A stretch of 34,946 nucleotides of DNA from NCBI RefSeq assembly GCF_019334315.1, contig NZ_JAHWGL010000048.1, forward strand, positions 1 to 34,946, written 5' to 3'. Origin of the DNA: Hymenobacter profundi (GTDB lineage Bacteria; Bacteroidota; Bacteroidia; Cytophagales; Hymenobacteraceae). Shown piece after piece: positions 15,777-23,738 of this stretch; within the stretch, counting starts at the first letter, position 1, and each line of letters begins with the position of its first letter. Both the position numbers and the translations under genes were made by a program. The notes under the pieces were generated by a model that was not told where the DNA came from, searched no databases, and saw only the letters and a list, made by a program, of their open reading frames with translations.

Positions 15777-16760
15777 CTATCCCGGCACTTCTGCCGTCAG
15801 AAACTCTACGGCCCGGCGTTCAGAGTAATACTTCCCATCGGGAGTGCCTTCGGCAAAGCCTACGTGGCCGCCAGCGGGTGGCGTTTCTAGGAATACGTAC
15901 TGGCTGCGCGCTGCTACGTCGTGAGGGTAGCAGGTAGGCGCCAGGAAAGGGTCGTTCTGGGCGTTTACGAGGAGGGTAGGAATGCGGATATGGCTGAGGT
16001 AGCGGCCAGAGCTGGCCGTCTCGTAGTATTCGTCGGCCGATTGAAAGCCGTGCATGGGTGCCGTAAACCGGGCGTCAAACTCCGGGAAATCGCGCAGTAA
16101 GTCAATGCCCTCCAAATCCACTTGGCCGGGTAGCAACTCGGCCTTCTGTCGCATCTTAGCCCGCAACGATTTCATGAAGCGCGTCATATACACGCGGTTT
16201 TCGGGCCGGGCAATCTGGTAGGAGCTGGCTTTTAGATCGGTAGGTACCGAGAAAACGGCTGCCCGCGCCACTTTCGGTGGCACACGCGCGGGGTTTTCAC
16301 CTAGGTACTTCAGCGTCACGTTGCCACCGGCTGAGAAACCCGTTAGAAACACACGTTGGTAGCGGCCAGTAGCCAGCGCGTATCGAATCACGAAATCCAG
16401 GTCATCGGTGTCGCCGAGGTGGTAGGAGCGGAGCAGGCGGTTCATCTCGCCGCTACAGCTGCGGTAGTTCCAAGCCAGCGCGTCGAATCCCGCGTTGTTC
16501 AAGGCTCGCACCATGCCACGCACATAGGGCCGCGAGGCGTCACCTTCCAGTCCGTGCGATACAATGCCCAGCGTGTCGCGGGCGTTGCCAGCCGGCCGCG
16601 ACCAATCGAGGTCCAGAAAGTCACCATCTTCTGTTTCTACCCGCTCGCGTTGGTAGTGCACCTCTGGCACCGAGCGCCACAGGCTGGGCACAATGGTTTG
16701 TAAATGACCATTGAACAAGTAAAATGGTGGTCGGTAACGGGATTCAGCAATAAAAGGCAT
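15777..16760 (-). CDS. YheT-like alpha/beta hydrolase
   Basis: 327 residues. Visible are the YheT/ABHD1-3 signature NGHLQTI (17-23), an oxyanion-side HGLEGD (69-74), the nucleophile elbow GFSAGGN (141-147) with S143, the acid D270 in NAQNDPF and the histidine H299 in GGHVGF, which completes the triad. Related enzymes hydrolyse esters; the natural substrate is not established. No signal peptide is evident, so it is probably cytoplasmic. It is a single gene convergent with rsmG and divergent from rpsT. No TAnnTTTG box was found ahead of it. Confidence 0.92.
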   Translation of the reverse strand: MPFIAESRYRPPFYLFNGHLQTIVPSLWRSVPEVHYQRERVETEDGDFLDLDWSRPAGNARDTLGIVSHGLEGDASRPYVRGMVRALNNAGFDALAWNYRSCSGEMNRLLRSYHLGDTDDLDFVIRYALATGRYQRVFLTGFSAGGNVTLKYLGENPARVPPKVARAAVFSVPTDLKASSYQIARPENRVYMTRFMKSLRAKMRQKAELLPGQVDLEGIDLLRDFPEFDARFTAPMHGFQSADEYYETASSGRYLSHIRIPTLLVNAQNDPFLAPTCYPHDVAARSQYVFLETPPAGGHVGFAEGTPDGKYYSERRAVEFLTAEVPG

Positions 16761-16867
16761 GGCAGTTTAGGAGGGGTAGCAAGCAAGCACAGAAGCGTGG
16801 AAGTTGTTTCGTGCCATCTGGTGTATTCCCGTAAAATAGCAGACTGTGCGCAAATCTGGCTTAGTCG

Positions 16868-16898
16868 TTTGTTAATTCCAACGAAAGCCGTACCTTTG
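16868..16898 (+). promoter_or_regulatory. promoter of rpsT
   Basis: TTTG (16868-16871), 19 nt, then TACCTTTG (16891-16898) is a full match to the Bacteroidota primary-sigma consensus, with the same spacing as the tRNA-Gln promoter. The leader is about 43 nt. Confidence 0.85.
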
Positions 16899-16946
16899 CC
16901 ACCCCAACTGAACTGAAACAGAGCAGAACGTACCTATTTCAACCCC

Positions 16947-17204
16947 ATGGCAAACCACAAATCGGCCCTCAAGCGCATCCGTTCCAACGAAGCTAAGCGC
17001 GTATTGAACCGTTATCAGGCTAAATCGACCCGTACCGCTATCAAGAAACTTCGCGCTACCACGGTGCAATCCGAGGCACAGGAGCAGCTGAAGAAGGTTT
17101 CGTCGATGCTGGACCGGCTGGCTAAAAAGAACATCATTCACAAGAACAAAGCCGCTAACAATAAGTCGAGCCTGGCTAAGTTCGTAAGCTCGCTGGCCGC
17201 CTAA
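16947..17204 (+). CDS. rpsT: 30S ribosomal protein S20
   Basis: 85 residues, rich in Lys, Arg and Ala. MANHKSALKRIRSNEAKR at the front and HKNKAANNKSSLAKFV near the end are the standard S20 signatures; the protein is a three-helix bundle that binds the 5' domain of 16S rRNA. It stands alone, between a strong promoter and a strong terminator. Confidence 0.98.
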   Translation: MANHKSALKRIRSNEAKRVLNRYQAKSTRTAIKKLRATTVQSEAQEQLKKVSSMLDRLAKKNIIHKNKAANNKSSLAKFVSSLAA

Positions 17205-17240
17205 GGCGACTCTCTCCAGCGTTCCTGCTCTTTTTAATAG

Positions 17241-17274
17241 AAAAGGCCCTGCGTGCAAACGCAGGGCCTTTTTG
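17241..17274 (+). terminator. intrinsic terminator of rpsT
   Basis: The stem AAAAGGCCCTGCGT (17241-17254) pairs with ACGCAGGGCCTTTT, has a GCAA tetraloop, and runs into a T tract. Confidence 0.92.
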
Positions 17275-17277
17275 TCT

Positions 17278-17447
17278 GATCCACGGATTACAGCGGATTT
17301 TGTGGACGGTTTGCTGATGTCGTGCATCATTGTTCTGGCTACCTGAGCGGTAGCAACATAAAAAGCGGCTGCCTATTGTAGGCAGCCGCTTTCAGTAATA
17401 ATCGTCCAAAAAATCCGTGGAATCCGCTGTAATCAGAGCGAATCCGT
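17278..17447. repeat. family E imperfect inverted repeat around the pyk terminator
   Basis: ATCCACGGATTACAGCGGAT (17279-17298), continuing to TGTGGACG, faces the complement of GATTACAGCGGATTCCACGG and TTTTTTGGACG at 17403-17437; the right arm also carries a second CACGGATT unit. The arms differ by an indel. The pyk terminator lies inside the element. Confidence 0.75.
17358..17392 (-). terminator. intrinsic terminator of pyk
   Basis: The stem AAAGCGGCTGCCTA (17362-17375) pairs with TAGGCAGCCGCTTT (17379-17392) around a 3-nt loop, followed by T on the minus strand, 58 nt after the pyk stop. Confidence 0.88.
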
Positions 17448-17449
17448 GA

Positions 17450-18889
17450 TTAAGCGACGCTTACCTTCACCATGTTGGTCTTACCTTTTTCCGTAATCGG
17501 CATAGAGGCGGTGTTGATGAACACGTCGCCTTTTTGCAGGTGGCCGGTAGTGGTCAGGATATTCTTGAGGTCGTCGATGGTGCTGTCGGTGCTGTTCATG
17601 CGGTCGTAGTAGAATGAACGTACCCCCCACACCAGGCTTAGGACCGTGAGTAGTTCGCGGCTGTCGGTGAAGATGAAGATATCGGCCTTAGGGCGGTATT
17701 TCGACAGTTGGAAAGCGGTATAGCCGCGGTGCGTCATGCCGGTAATGGCCTTGGCACCCGTGTTTTTGGCCAAGTGGCCCGCCGCCGACAACAGACTATC
17801 CACCATAAAACCGGGCGAGTTGGAATCGATAGGCACCCAATGGTTGAAGATAGTTTCCGACTTGCTTTCCACGCTCCGGATGATGGCCCCCATCTGCCGG
17901 ATTACCTCAATGGGGTAGGCGCCCACGGCGGTTTCGGCGGAGAGCATCACGGCGTCGGTACCGTCGAGCACGGCGTTGGCCACGTCGTTGGTTTCGGCGC
18001 GGGTAGGGCGGGGGGCCGTAATCATGCTCTCCATCATCTGGGTAGCCACAATCACGGGTTTGCCGGCCTTATTGCACTTCTGAATAATCATTTTCTGCGC
18101 CAGCGGTACTTCACCACCGGCAATTTCCACGCCCAGGTCGCCGCGGGCTACCATCACGGCATCCGTGAGGGCAATGATTTCGTCGACATTGCGCAGGCCC
18201 TCGGGCGTTTCGATTTTGGCTATGACGCGGGTCTGCTTGCCGGCTTCGGCAATCAGCGACTTAATAAAGCGAATGTCCTCGGCGCGGCGCGCAAACGACA
18301 AGGCCACCCAGTCCACGTCGTTTTCCAGGCCAAACTTCAAGTCGGCAATGTCCTTCTCCGTCATCGACGGGGCCGACACGTCGGAGTCGGGGAGGTTGAT
18401 GCCTTTGCGGGGCTTCACGGTGCCGCCGTAGATAACTTCCACGTCTACCTCTTTCTCGCGGTCGGTGGCCAGCACGCGCAGCTCAATCTTGCCGTCGTCA
18501 ATCAGAATTGCGTCGCCGGGCTTCACGTCGCGGGCCAAGCCCAAGTAGATCGTGCTCAGGCGCTCCGCTGTGCTGATTTCCTTTTCGCCACACACCAGCT
18601 TAATCTTGTCGCCGGCCTTGATTTCCACGCTGCCGCCCTCTACTTCGCCCAATCGGATTTTCGGCCCTTGCAAATCCTGCAACAAGCCCGCATTGGTGCG
18701 CAGGTCTTTGTTCAAGCGACGCACCGTATTAATAACGTTCAGGTGCGTTTCGTGCTCACCGTGCGAGAAATTCAGGCGGAACACGTTGACACCCTCACGA
18801 ATAAGGGCGCCCAGACGCTCGTACGTATCAGAAGCCGGACCAACGGTGGCTACAATCTTGGTTTTATTGAAATGAGGACGTGGTTCCAT
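17450..18889 (-). CDS. pyk: pyruvate kinase
   Basis: Last step of glycolysis: phosphoenolpyruvate + ADP to pyruvate + ATP. 479 residues, normal. Visible are TKIVATVGPAS (10-20), RLNFSHG (38-44), GPKIR (75-79), IAKIETPEG (223-231) with the catalytic lysine K225, MVARGDLG (246-253), and the ATQMMESM and PTRAETNDVANAVLDGTDA segments, followed by a C-terminal domain from about 355. It has its own promoter box 68 nt upstream and a terminator downstream. It follows the IPExxxVDY-like gene on the same strand. Confidence 0.98.
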   Translation of the reverse strand: MEPRPHFNKTKIVATVGPASDTYERLGALIREGVNVFRLNFSHGEHETHLNVINTVRRLNKDLRTNAGLLQDLQGPKIRLGEVEGGSVEIKAGDKIKLVCGEKEISTAERLSTIYLGLARDVKPGDAILIDDGKIELRVLATDREKEVDVEVIYGGTVKPRKGINLPDSDVSAPSMTEKDIADLKFGLENDVDWVALSFARRAEDIRFIKSLIAEAGKQTRVIAKIETPEGLRNVDEIIALTDAVMVARGDLGVEIAGGEVPLAQKMIIQKCNKAGKPVIVATQMMESMITAPRPTRAETNDVANAVLDGTDAVMLSAETAVGAYPIEVIRQMGAIIRSVESKSETIFNHWVPIDSNSPGFMVDSLLSAAGHLAKNTGAKAITGMTHRGYTAFQLSKYRPKADIFIFTDSRELLTVLSLVWGVRSFYYDRMNSTDSTIDDLKNILTTTGHLQKGDVFINTASMPITEKGKTNMVKVSVA

Positions 18890-18957
18890 GCAAGAGAAGA
18901 AGAGAATGGTATGTCTGGTGGTACGAAAAAACAGGTAGAGTGCGGGGCACAGTGCTA

Positions 18958-18965
18958 CAAAGGTA
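18958..18965 (-). promoter_or_regulatory. -7 box of the pyk promoter
   Basis: The minus strand reads TACCTTTG, exact TAnnTTTG, 68 nt before the pyk ATG. No TTG is seen at the -33 spacing. Confidence 0.55.
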
Positions 18966-19010
18966 GCGGAACCTAGGGCTTCTGCCCCAGGGCAAGAGGA
19001 TAGGGGTGTG

Positions 19011-19439
19011 TTAGAAAAACAAATTCTCCTTGAATTCCAGTTGGTTGGGGTCTAGTTGACACACATGTTGTACGTCTTCCAGCGCTGTAAGGCGTGCTAG
19101 CACCTGCTCCGGCGCCAGTGTGCCCGTGCCGTTGCTGATTTGTAGTAGGTAGTCGTACTGCCGCACATCGGGCGCGAGGTAGGGCTTTTTGAGGGTAGAG
19201 GGCGCCACCGAGCGGTTGCGAAACAGGCGCAACGTGCACGTGTGCGTAGTGTGCAGATAATTGCTGATCACCAACCGGCCGCGGCTGAGCAAATCGTAGA
19301 TGATATCCTGCTGTTTTACCAAGCGCAGGCGCAGGTCGGCATTCAGCAGCCAGGCTAGGCGATGCTCTCGGGTAGAGGAAACCAGGCCAAATAACTCGAA
19401 GTCGCAGTCGTATTCAAAGTCGAGAGTCAGGGTTTTCAT
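19011..19439 (-). CDS. IPExxxVDY-family protein (degenerate signature)
   Basis: 142 residues from MKTLTLDFEYDCDFELFGL, the family's usual start. The short Bacteroidota family is named for an IPExxxVDY motif; here the corresponding segment is APDVRQYDYLLQI (89-101), so both tripeptides are altered. No enzyme motif or membrane helix is visible and the function is unknown. It lies upstream of pyk on the same strand and divergent from acpP-fabF-rnc, a neighbourhood that supports the family call. A box TACTTTTG lies 25 nt before the ATG. The frame is open further upstream, but that part overlaps the promoter. Confidence 0.75.
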   Translation of the reverse strand: MKTLTLDFEYDCDFELFGLVSSTREHRLAWLLNADLRLRLVKQQDIIYDLLSRGRLVISNYLHTTHTCTLRLFRNRSVAPSTLKKPYLAPDVRQYDYLLQISNGTGTLAPEQVLARLTALEDVQHVCQLDPNQLEFKENLFF

Positions 19440-19464
19440 CGGCTGAGTATCAAGGGAAAACAAG

Positions 19465-19472
19465 CAAAAGTA
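19465..19472 (-). promoter_or_regulatory. -7 box upstream of the IPExxxVDY-like gene
   Basis: The minus strand reads TACTTTTG, exact TAnnTTTG, 25 nt before the ATG. Confidence 0.55.
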
Positions 19473-19601
19473 GGGAGGCGCTAAACGCGTTGGAACCAGC
19501 CCGGCCATAATGTTGTACCTGTAAGATTAGACCGGGTTTGTTTGACAATGTTAGCGAAGATGGTGTTATTTGTGCCTAGTTTTCCTCAAACCCCCACGGA
19601 A

Positions 19602-19838
19602 ATGTCTGAAATCGCAGAAAAAGTAAAAGCCATTATCATCGATAAGCTAGGTGTAGAAGCTTCGGAAGTAACGCCAGAGGCTAGCTTCACCAACGATCTG
19701 GGCGCCGACTCGCTCGATACCGTTGAGTTGATCATGGAATTTGAAAAAGAGTTTAACGTGTCTATCCCCGACGATCAGGCTGAAAACATTGCTACCGTAG
19801 GGCAGGCAATCAGCTACCTCGAGGAGCACGCTAAGTAG
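19602..19838 (+). CDS. acpP: acyl carrier protein
   Basis: 78 residues, acidic. Visible are [16 protein letters not shown], then [18 protein letters not shown] (31-48) with S37 as the site for 4'-phosphopantetheine. It carries the growing acyl chain in type II fatty acid synthesis. The ATG at 19602 was chosen over earlier in-frame starts because MSEIAEKVK is the standard N terminus. TTTG at 19541 with a weak TTATTTG near 19566 may be its promoter. fabF follows after 103 nt and a hairpin. Confidence 0.97.
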   Translation: MSEIAEKVKAIIIDKLGVEASEVTPEASFTNDLGADSLDTVELIMEFEKEFNVSIPDDQAENIATVGQAISYLEEHAK

Positions 19839-19873
19839 TCGTTCGCGACTTCTTTTTACGGCTTATAGCTCAT

Positions 19874-19898
19874 CGGCCGGCTTGCCGCCGGCCGTTTT
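19874..19898 (+). terminator. terminator-like hairpin between acpP and fabF
   Basis: CGGCCGGC (19874-19881) pairs with GCCGGCCG (19887-19894), with a 5-nt loop and then TTTT. It could end a fraction of transcripts so that acpP mRNA exceeds fabF mRNA; that role is inferred. Confidence 0.6.
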
Positions 19899-19941
19899 GC
19901 TTTTCCCACCCTTTCCTATTCTTTCGTTTCTTCCTTAGCCT

Positions 19942-21195
19942 ATGTCTCTTCGGAGAGTTGTTGTGACCGGCATTGGGGCCATTACCCCACTTGGCAGCAC
20001 GGCCCCCGCCTACTGGGAAGGCCTGGCGCAGGGCGTGAGCGGCGCGGGGCCTATCACCCGTTTCGACGCCAGCAAGTTCAAAACGCGCTTCGCCTGCGAA
20101 GTGAAAAATTATACCCCCGACGACTACTTCGACCGCAAGGAAGGTAGGAAGATGGACCTCTTCACGCAATTTGGTGTGATTGCCAGCGATGAAGCCATTA
20201 AGGACGCTGGTTTGCACGAGAGTGGCGTTAATAAAGATCGGGTAGGCGTGATTTGGGGCTCTGGCATCGGTGGCCTCACCACCTTCCAGCAGGAATCTTT
20301 CAACTTTGCCAAGGGCGACGGCACGCCGCGCTACAACCCGTTCTTCATTCCGAAGATGATTGCTGACTCCTCGTCGGGCAACATCTCTATCAAGAACGGC
20401 TTCCGCGGCCCCAACTTCGTGACCACGTCGGCTTGCGCTTCTTCGTCCGACTCCATCGTATCGGCCTACAATTACATCCGTTTGGGGATGGCCGATGTGG
20501 TCGTAACCGGCGGCTCGGAGGCGGCTATTACCGAGGCCGGGGTAGGGGGCTTTAATGCCCTGAAGGCCATGAGCGAGCGGAACGATGACCCTGCTACCGC
20601 CTCGCGCCCTTATGATAAGGACCGCGACGGATTTGTATTGGGCGAAGGAGGCGGCGCGCTGGTAGTAGAAGACTACGAACACGCGAAAGCCCGCGGCGCG
20701 AAAATATACGCCGAAATCATTGGCGGTGGCCTGTCTTCGGATGCCTACCACATCACGGCGCCTGACCCTACGGGCGAGGGTGTAGTGCTGGTGATGCAGA
20801 ACGCCCTGCGTGATGCTGGCATCACGCCGGAAGATGTAGACTACATTAACACCCACGGCACCAGCACGCCGCTGGGCGATGGCGCTGAAATCAAGGCTAT
20901 TCAAAAGGTGTTTGGTGAGGCCGCGTACAACCTCAACATCTCCTCCACCAAAAGCATGACCGGCCACTTGCTAGGCGGCGCGGGTGGTATTGAGGCCGTA
21001 GCCAGCATTCTGGCCATTCAGCACGGCATCATTCCGCCTACTATTAATCACTTCACGGACGACCCGGAACTGGATGCGCGGCTGAACTTCACCTTTAACG
21101 AGGCGCAGAAACGCGAGGTGAACATTGCCGTGAGCAATACGTTCGGGTTTGGCGGCCACAACACATCGGTGGTCTTCCGTAAATTCCGCGACTAA
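19942..21195 (+). CDS. fabF: 3-oxoacyl-ACP synthase II
   Basis: Elongating beta-ketoacyl-ACP synthase that condenses malonyl-ACP with acyl-ACP. 417 residues. The Cys-His-His triad is visible: C165 in TTSACASSS, H305 in NTHGTSTP, H342 in KSMTGHLLG. NTFGFGGHN near the C terminus is the usual thiolase-fold loop. The stop overlaps the rnc start by one base (TAATG), and acpP is upstream, so the three form a unit. No separate promoter box was found in the acpP-fabF spacer. Confidence 0.98.
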   Translation: MSLRRVVVTGIGAITPLGSTAPAYWEGLAQGVSGAGPITRFDASKFKTRFACEVKNYTPDDYFDRKEGRKMDLFTQFGVIASDEAIKDAGLHESGVNKDRVGVIWGSGIGGLTTFQQESFNFAKGDGTPRYNPFFIPKMIADSSSGNISIKNGFRGPNFVTTSACASSSDSIVSAYNYIRLGMADVVVTGGSEAAITEAGVGGFNALKAMSERNDDPATASRPYDKDRDGFVLGEGGGALVVEDYEHAKARGAKIYAEIIGGGLSSDAYHITAPDPTGEGVVLVMQNALRDAGITPEDVDYINTHGTSTPLGDGAEIKAIQKVFGEAAYNLNISSTKSMTGHLLGGAGGIEAVASILAIQHGIIPPTINHFTDDPELDARLNFTFNEAQKREVNIAVSNTFGFGGHNTSVVFRKFRD

Positions 21196-21944
21196 TGCCG
21201 AGGCCCGGTCAGCCCTTGCCTGTGTTTGGATTTTTTCGGCGGTTGCTGGGGCACGACCGGGCCTTTCGGCAGGCCATTACCACGATGACGGGCGTTTCGC
21301 CCGACAACGTGCGCGTGTATCGGCTGGCATTTACGCACTCCTCGGTGGTGCGGCAGCAGCCAGAGCAAGGCAGGCACCAGAGCAACGAGCGCCTGGAGTT
21401 TCTGGGCGATGCTGTGCTGGGGACCATCGTGGCCGAGTACCTGTTTCGTAAGTTTCCCTACGAGCAGGAAGGCTTCCTGACGGAGATGCGCAGCCGCATC
21501 GTCAACCGCGAAAGCCTCAACCAGCTTGCCCTCAAGCTAGGCCTTGATAAGCTGGTGCAGCTGGATGCAACTCAGGGTAGGGCGGCCCGCTCGCGCTCCG
21601 TGAACGGCAACGCGCTGGAGGCCTTGGTTGGCGCCGTCTACCTCGACCAAGGCTATAAGGTAGCCCGCAAATTCGTGCTCAGCCGCCTGATTAAGCCCTT
21701 TGTGGATGTGAAGTCGTTGACCGAAACCACATCCAACTTCAAAAGCAAACTCATCGAGTGGGCACAGCGGCAAGGCAAGGTAGTGCGCTACGAGCTGGCC
21801 GGCGAGCCACGCGGGGGCGGTGTGATGGAGTTTTCGGCCACGCTGTTCGTTGATGAAGCTGTGGTGGCAACAGGAATGGGCCTCTCAAAGAAACAGGCGG
21901 AGCAACTGGCCGCCGAACGCGCCCTAACCGCACTGGGTCTGTAA
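21195..21944 (+). CDS. rnc: ribonuclease III
   Basis: 249 residues. Cleaves double-stranded RNA in rRNA and mRNA processing. The nuclease domain (about 25-175) has the signature NERLEFLGDAVLG (64-76) with E65, E68 and D72, and a second metal-site segment NALEALVGAVYLD (139-151) with E142. A double-stranded RNA-binding domain spans about 180-249 (NFKSKLIEWAQ; ATGMGLSKKQAEQLAAERAL). Asn139 sits where the E. coli enzyme has the metal ligand D114. An N-terminal extension of about 25 residues precedes the domain. Translationally coupled to fabF. Confidence 0.97.
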   Translation: MPRPGQPLPVFGFFRRLLGHDRAFRQAITTMTGVSPDNVRVYRLAFTHSSVVRQQPEQGRHQSNERLEFLGDAVLGTIVAEYLFRKFPYEQEGFLTEMRSRIVNRESLNQLALKLGLDKLVQLDATQGRAARSRSVNGNALEALVGAVYLDQGYKVARKFVLSRLIKPFVDVKSLTETTSNFKSKLIEWAQRQGKVVRYELAGEPRGGGVMEFSATLFVDEAVVATGMGLSKKQAEQLAAERALTALGL

Positions 21945-21963
21945 TCATCTTACTATCAATGTC

Positions 21964-22009
21964 AAAAGCCGGCTGCTTGCCCAATAAAAGGGTAGGCGGC
22001 CGGCTTTTT
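21964..22009 (+). terminator. intrinsic terminator of acpP-fabF-rnc
   Basis: AAAAGCCGGC...GCCGGCTTTTT with a partly paired interior (GCTTGCCC against GGGTAGGC). It begins 20 nt after the rnc stop. Confidence 0.85.
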
Positions 22010-22124
22010 ATTTATCATCTGAGCCAGAGTTTACGTACACCCTACGCAACTGCAGGCAGTCCTGACCTGAAACCATGCCCTACTTCAATGGTTAGAGACG
22101 GGTAGGACGTCTGCTGCCAATCAC

Positions 22125-22132
22125 TACCTTCG
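22125..22132 (+). promoter_or_regulatory. possible -7 box of gnd-zwf-pgl
   Basis: TACCTTCG differs by one base from TAnnTTTG and lies 58 nt before the gnd ATG. No TTG is at the -33 spacing, so this is tentative. Apart from it, I see nothing in 22010-22190. Confidence 0.3.
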
Positions 22133-22190
22133 CGACATCTGCTTCCGCATTTCATCTCACACCTAACACCGCTAGAAACTTTCTTTCCCA

Positions 22191-23702
22191 ATGAGCGCAC
22201 CACAACCAAAAAACTACGCCTTCGGCATGATTGGCCTGGGTACTATGGGCCGCAACTTGCTGCTAAACATGGCCGACCACGATTTTTCCGTGGCTGGTTA
22301 TGATAAGGACACCAGCAAAATTCCGCTGCTGCACAAGGAAGCCAACGAAGGCGGGGTAGAAAATGTGGAGGGCTTTTCGGACCTGGGTGCTTTTGTGCAA
22401 AGCCTGGCCAAACCCCGCGTGGTGATGATGCTTGTGCCAGCCGGCAAGATTGTGGACAGCGTAATCTCAGAAATTACGCCCCTGCTTGACCAAGGCGATA
22501 TGCTGATTGATGGTGGTAACTCCTATTTCTTGGATACTACGCGCCGAGCGCAGGAACTGGAAGTGAAAGGGCTGCATTTCTTCGGGATGGGCATTTCGGG
22601 TGGGGAGGAAGGCGCGCGGCGCGGTCCCAGTATGATGCCGGGCGGCGACCAGGATGCCTACCAGAAGATGAAACCTGTGCTGGAGGCTGTAGCGGCCAAA
22701 GTAGGCGGTGAGCCGTGCGTGACGTACATCGGGCCGGGCGCTTCTGGCCACTTTGTGAAAATGGTGCACAACGGCATCGAGTACGGCATTATGCAGCTGC
22801 TGGCCGAGACGTATGATGTAATGAAAAACGGCCTGGGCATGAGCAATGAAGCTATGCAGCAGGTATATGCCAAGTGGAACGAGGGCCGCTTGCAGTCTTT
22901 CTTGGTAGACATCACCAAGGACATTTTTGCCTACATCGCCCCCGACACCGACCACCTGCTGCTAGACGACATCAAAGACGAAGCCCGCTCCAAGGGAACC
23001 GGCAAATGGACTTCGCAGATTGCGATGGACCTACAAGTGCCTTTGTCGCTAATTGACGAAGCAGTAGCCATGCGCGATTTATCGAAGTATAAATCGCTGC
23101 GTGAGGAAATGGAAAAGGTGTATCAGGCACGTCCTACCCCCAGCAAAGAAGACCAGGAGCAGCAACTGCAAGAGTTGGAGCAGGCCATGTACTTCAGCAT
23201 GATCATCGCCTACGCCCAAGGCATGCACATGCTAGCTCGTGCTTCGGAAGAGTACGCGTATAACCTGAACCTGGCCAATATTTCTAAAATCTGGCGTGGG
23301 GGCTGCATTATTCGCTCCGAGTTCCTGAATACTATCTACAACGCTTATCAGCAGAAGCCTGATCTGGCCCACTTGCTGCTCGATGACAACGTGCGCCAGC
23401 AGGTGCAGGAGTCGGTAGCCGGGGCACGTGCGGTGGTAGCGCGCGCGGCCACGATGGGTATTGGTACGCCCGCGTTGGCTGCTTCGCTAAGCTACTTCGA
23501 CACGCTGCGCACCGGCCGGATGCCTTCCAACCTGATTCAGGCCCAGCGCGACTACTTTGGTGCGCACACCTACGAGCTCATTGGACACGAGGGCGTGTTT
23601 CACACCCAGTGGACGCCCTCGCACGAAGCCGCCGAAAACAAAGAAGATACGCACCGCGGTACTGGCACCGAGAATGAAACGCCGGTTACGCCCAACAAAT
23701 AA
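22191..23702 (+). CDS. gnd: 6-phosphogluconate dehydrogenase (decarboxylating)
   Basis: Third step of the oxidative pentose phosphate pathway: 6-phosphogluconate to ribulose 5-phosphate and CO2, with NAD(P)H. 503 residues, the long form. Visible are the Rossmann motif GLGTMGRN (15-22), GISGGEEGARRGPSMMPGG (134-152), and GHFVKMVHNGIEY (186-198) with the catalytic lysine K190 and substrate residues H193 and N194. The C-terminal RDYFGAHTYE precedes a polar tail of about 40 residues. First of three genes in order gnd-zwf-pgl. Confidence 0.98.
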   Translation: MSAPQPKNYAFGMIGLGTMGRNLLLNMADHDFSVAGYDKDTSKIPLLHKEANEGGVENVEGFSDLGAFVQSLAKPRVVMMLVPAGKIVDSVISEITPLLDQGDMLIDGGNSYFLDTTRRAQELEVKGLHFFGMGISGGEEGARRGPSMMPGGDQDAYQKMKPVLEAVAAKVGGEPCVTYIGPGASGHFVKMVHNGIEYGIMQLLAETYDVMKNGLGMSNEAMQQVYAKWNEGRLQSFLVDITKDIFAYIAPDTDHLLLDDIKDEARSKGTGKWTSQIAMDLQVPLSLIDEAVAMRDLSKYKSLREEMEKVYQARPTPSKEDQEQQLQELEQAMYFSMIIAYAQGMHMLARASEEYAYNLNLANISKIWRGGCIIRSEFLNTIYNAYQQKPDLAHLLLDDNVRQQVQESVAGARAVVARAATMGIGTPALAASLSYFDTLRTGRMPSNLIQAQRDYFGAHTYELIGHEGVFHTQWTPSHEAAENKEDTHRGTGTENETPVTPNK

Positions 23703-23738
23703 TTCGTGTCTTCCACCATCACTCGCTACGACTTACGC

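Noticed and set aside
17708..18976. A 422-codon open frame on the plus strand opposite pyk
   Set aside because: It mirrors the GC-rich pyruvate kinase gene, is rich in His, Gly and Ala with no recognisable domain, and pyk is certain on the other strand.
19870..20967. A 365-codon open frame on the minus strand opposite fabF
   Set aside because: Antisense shadow of fabF with atypical composition and no motif.
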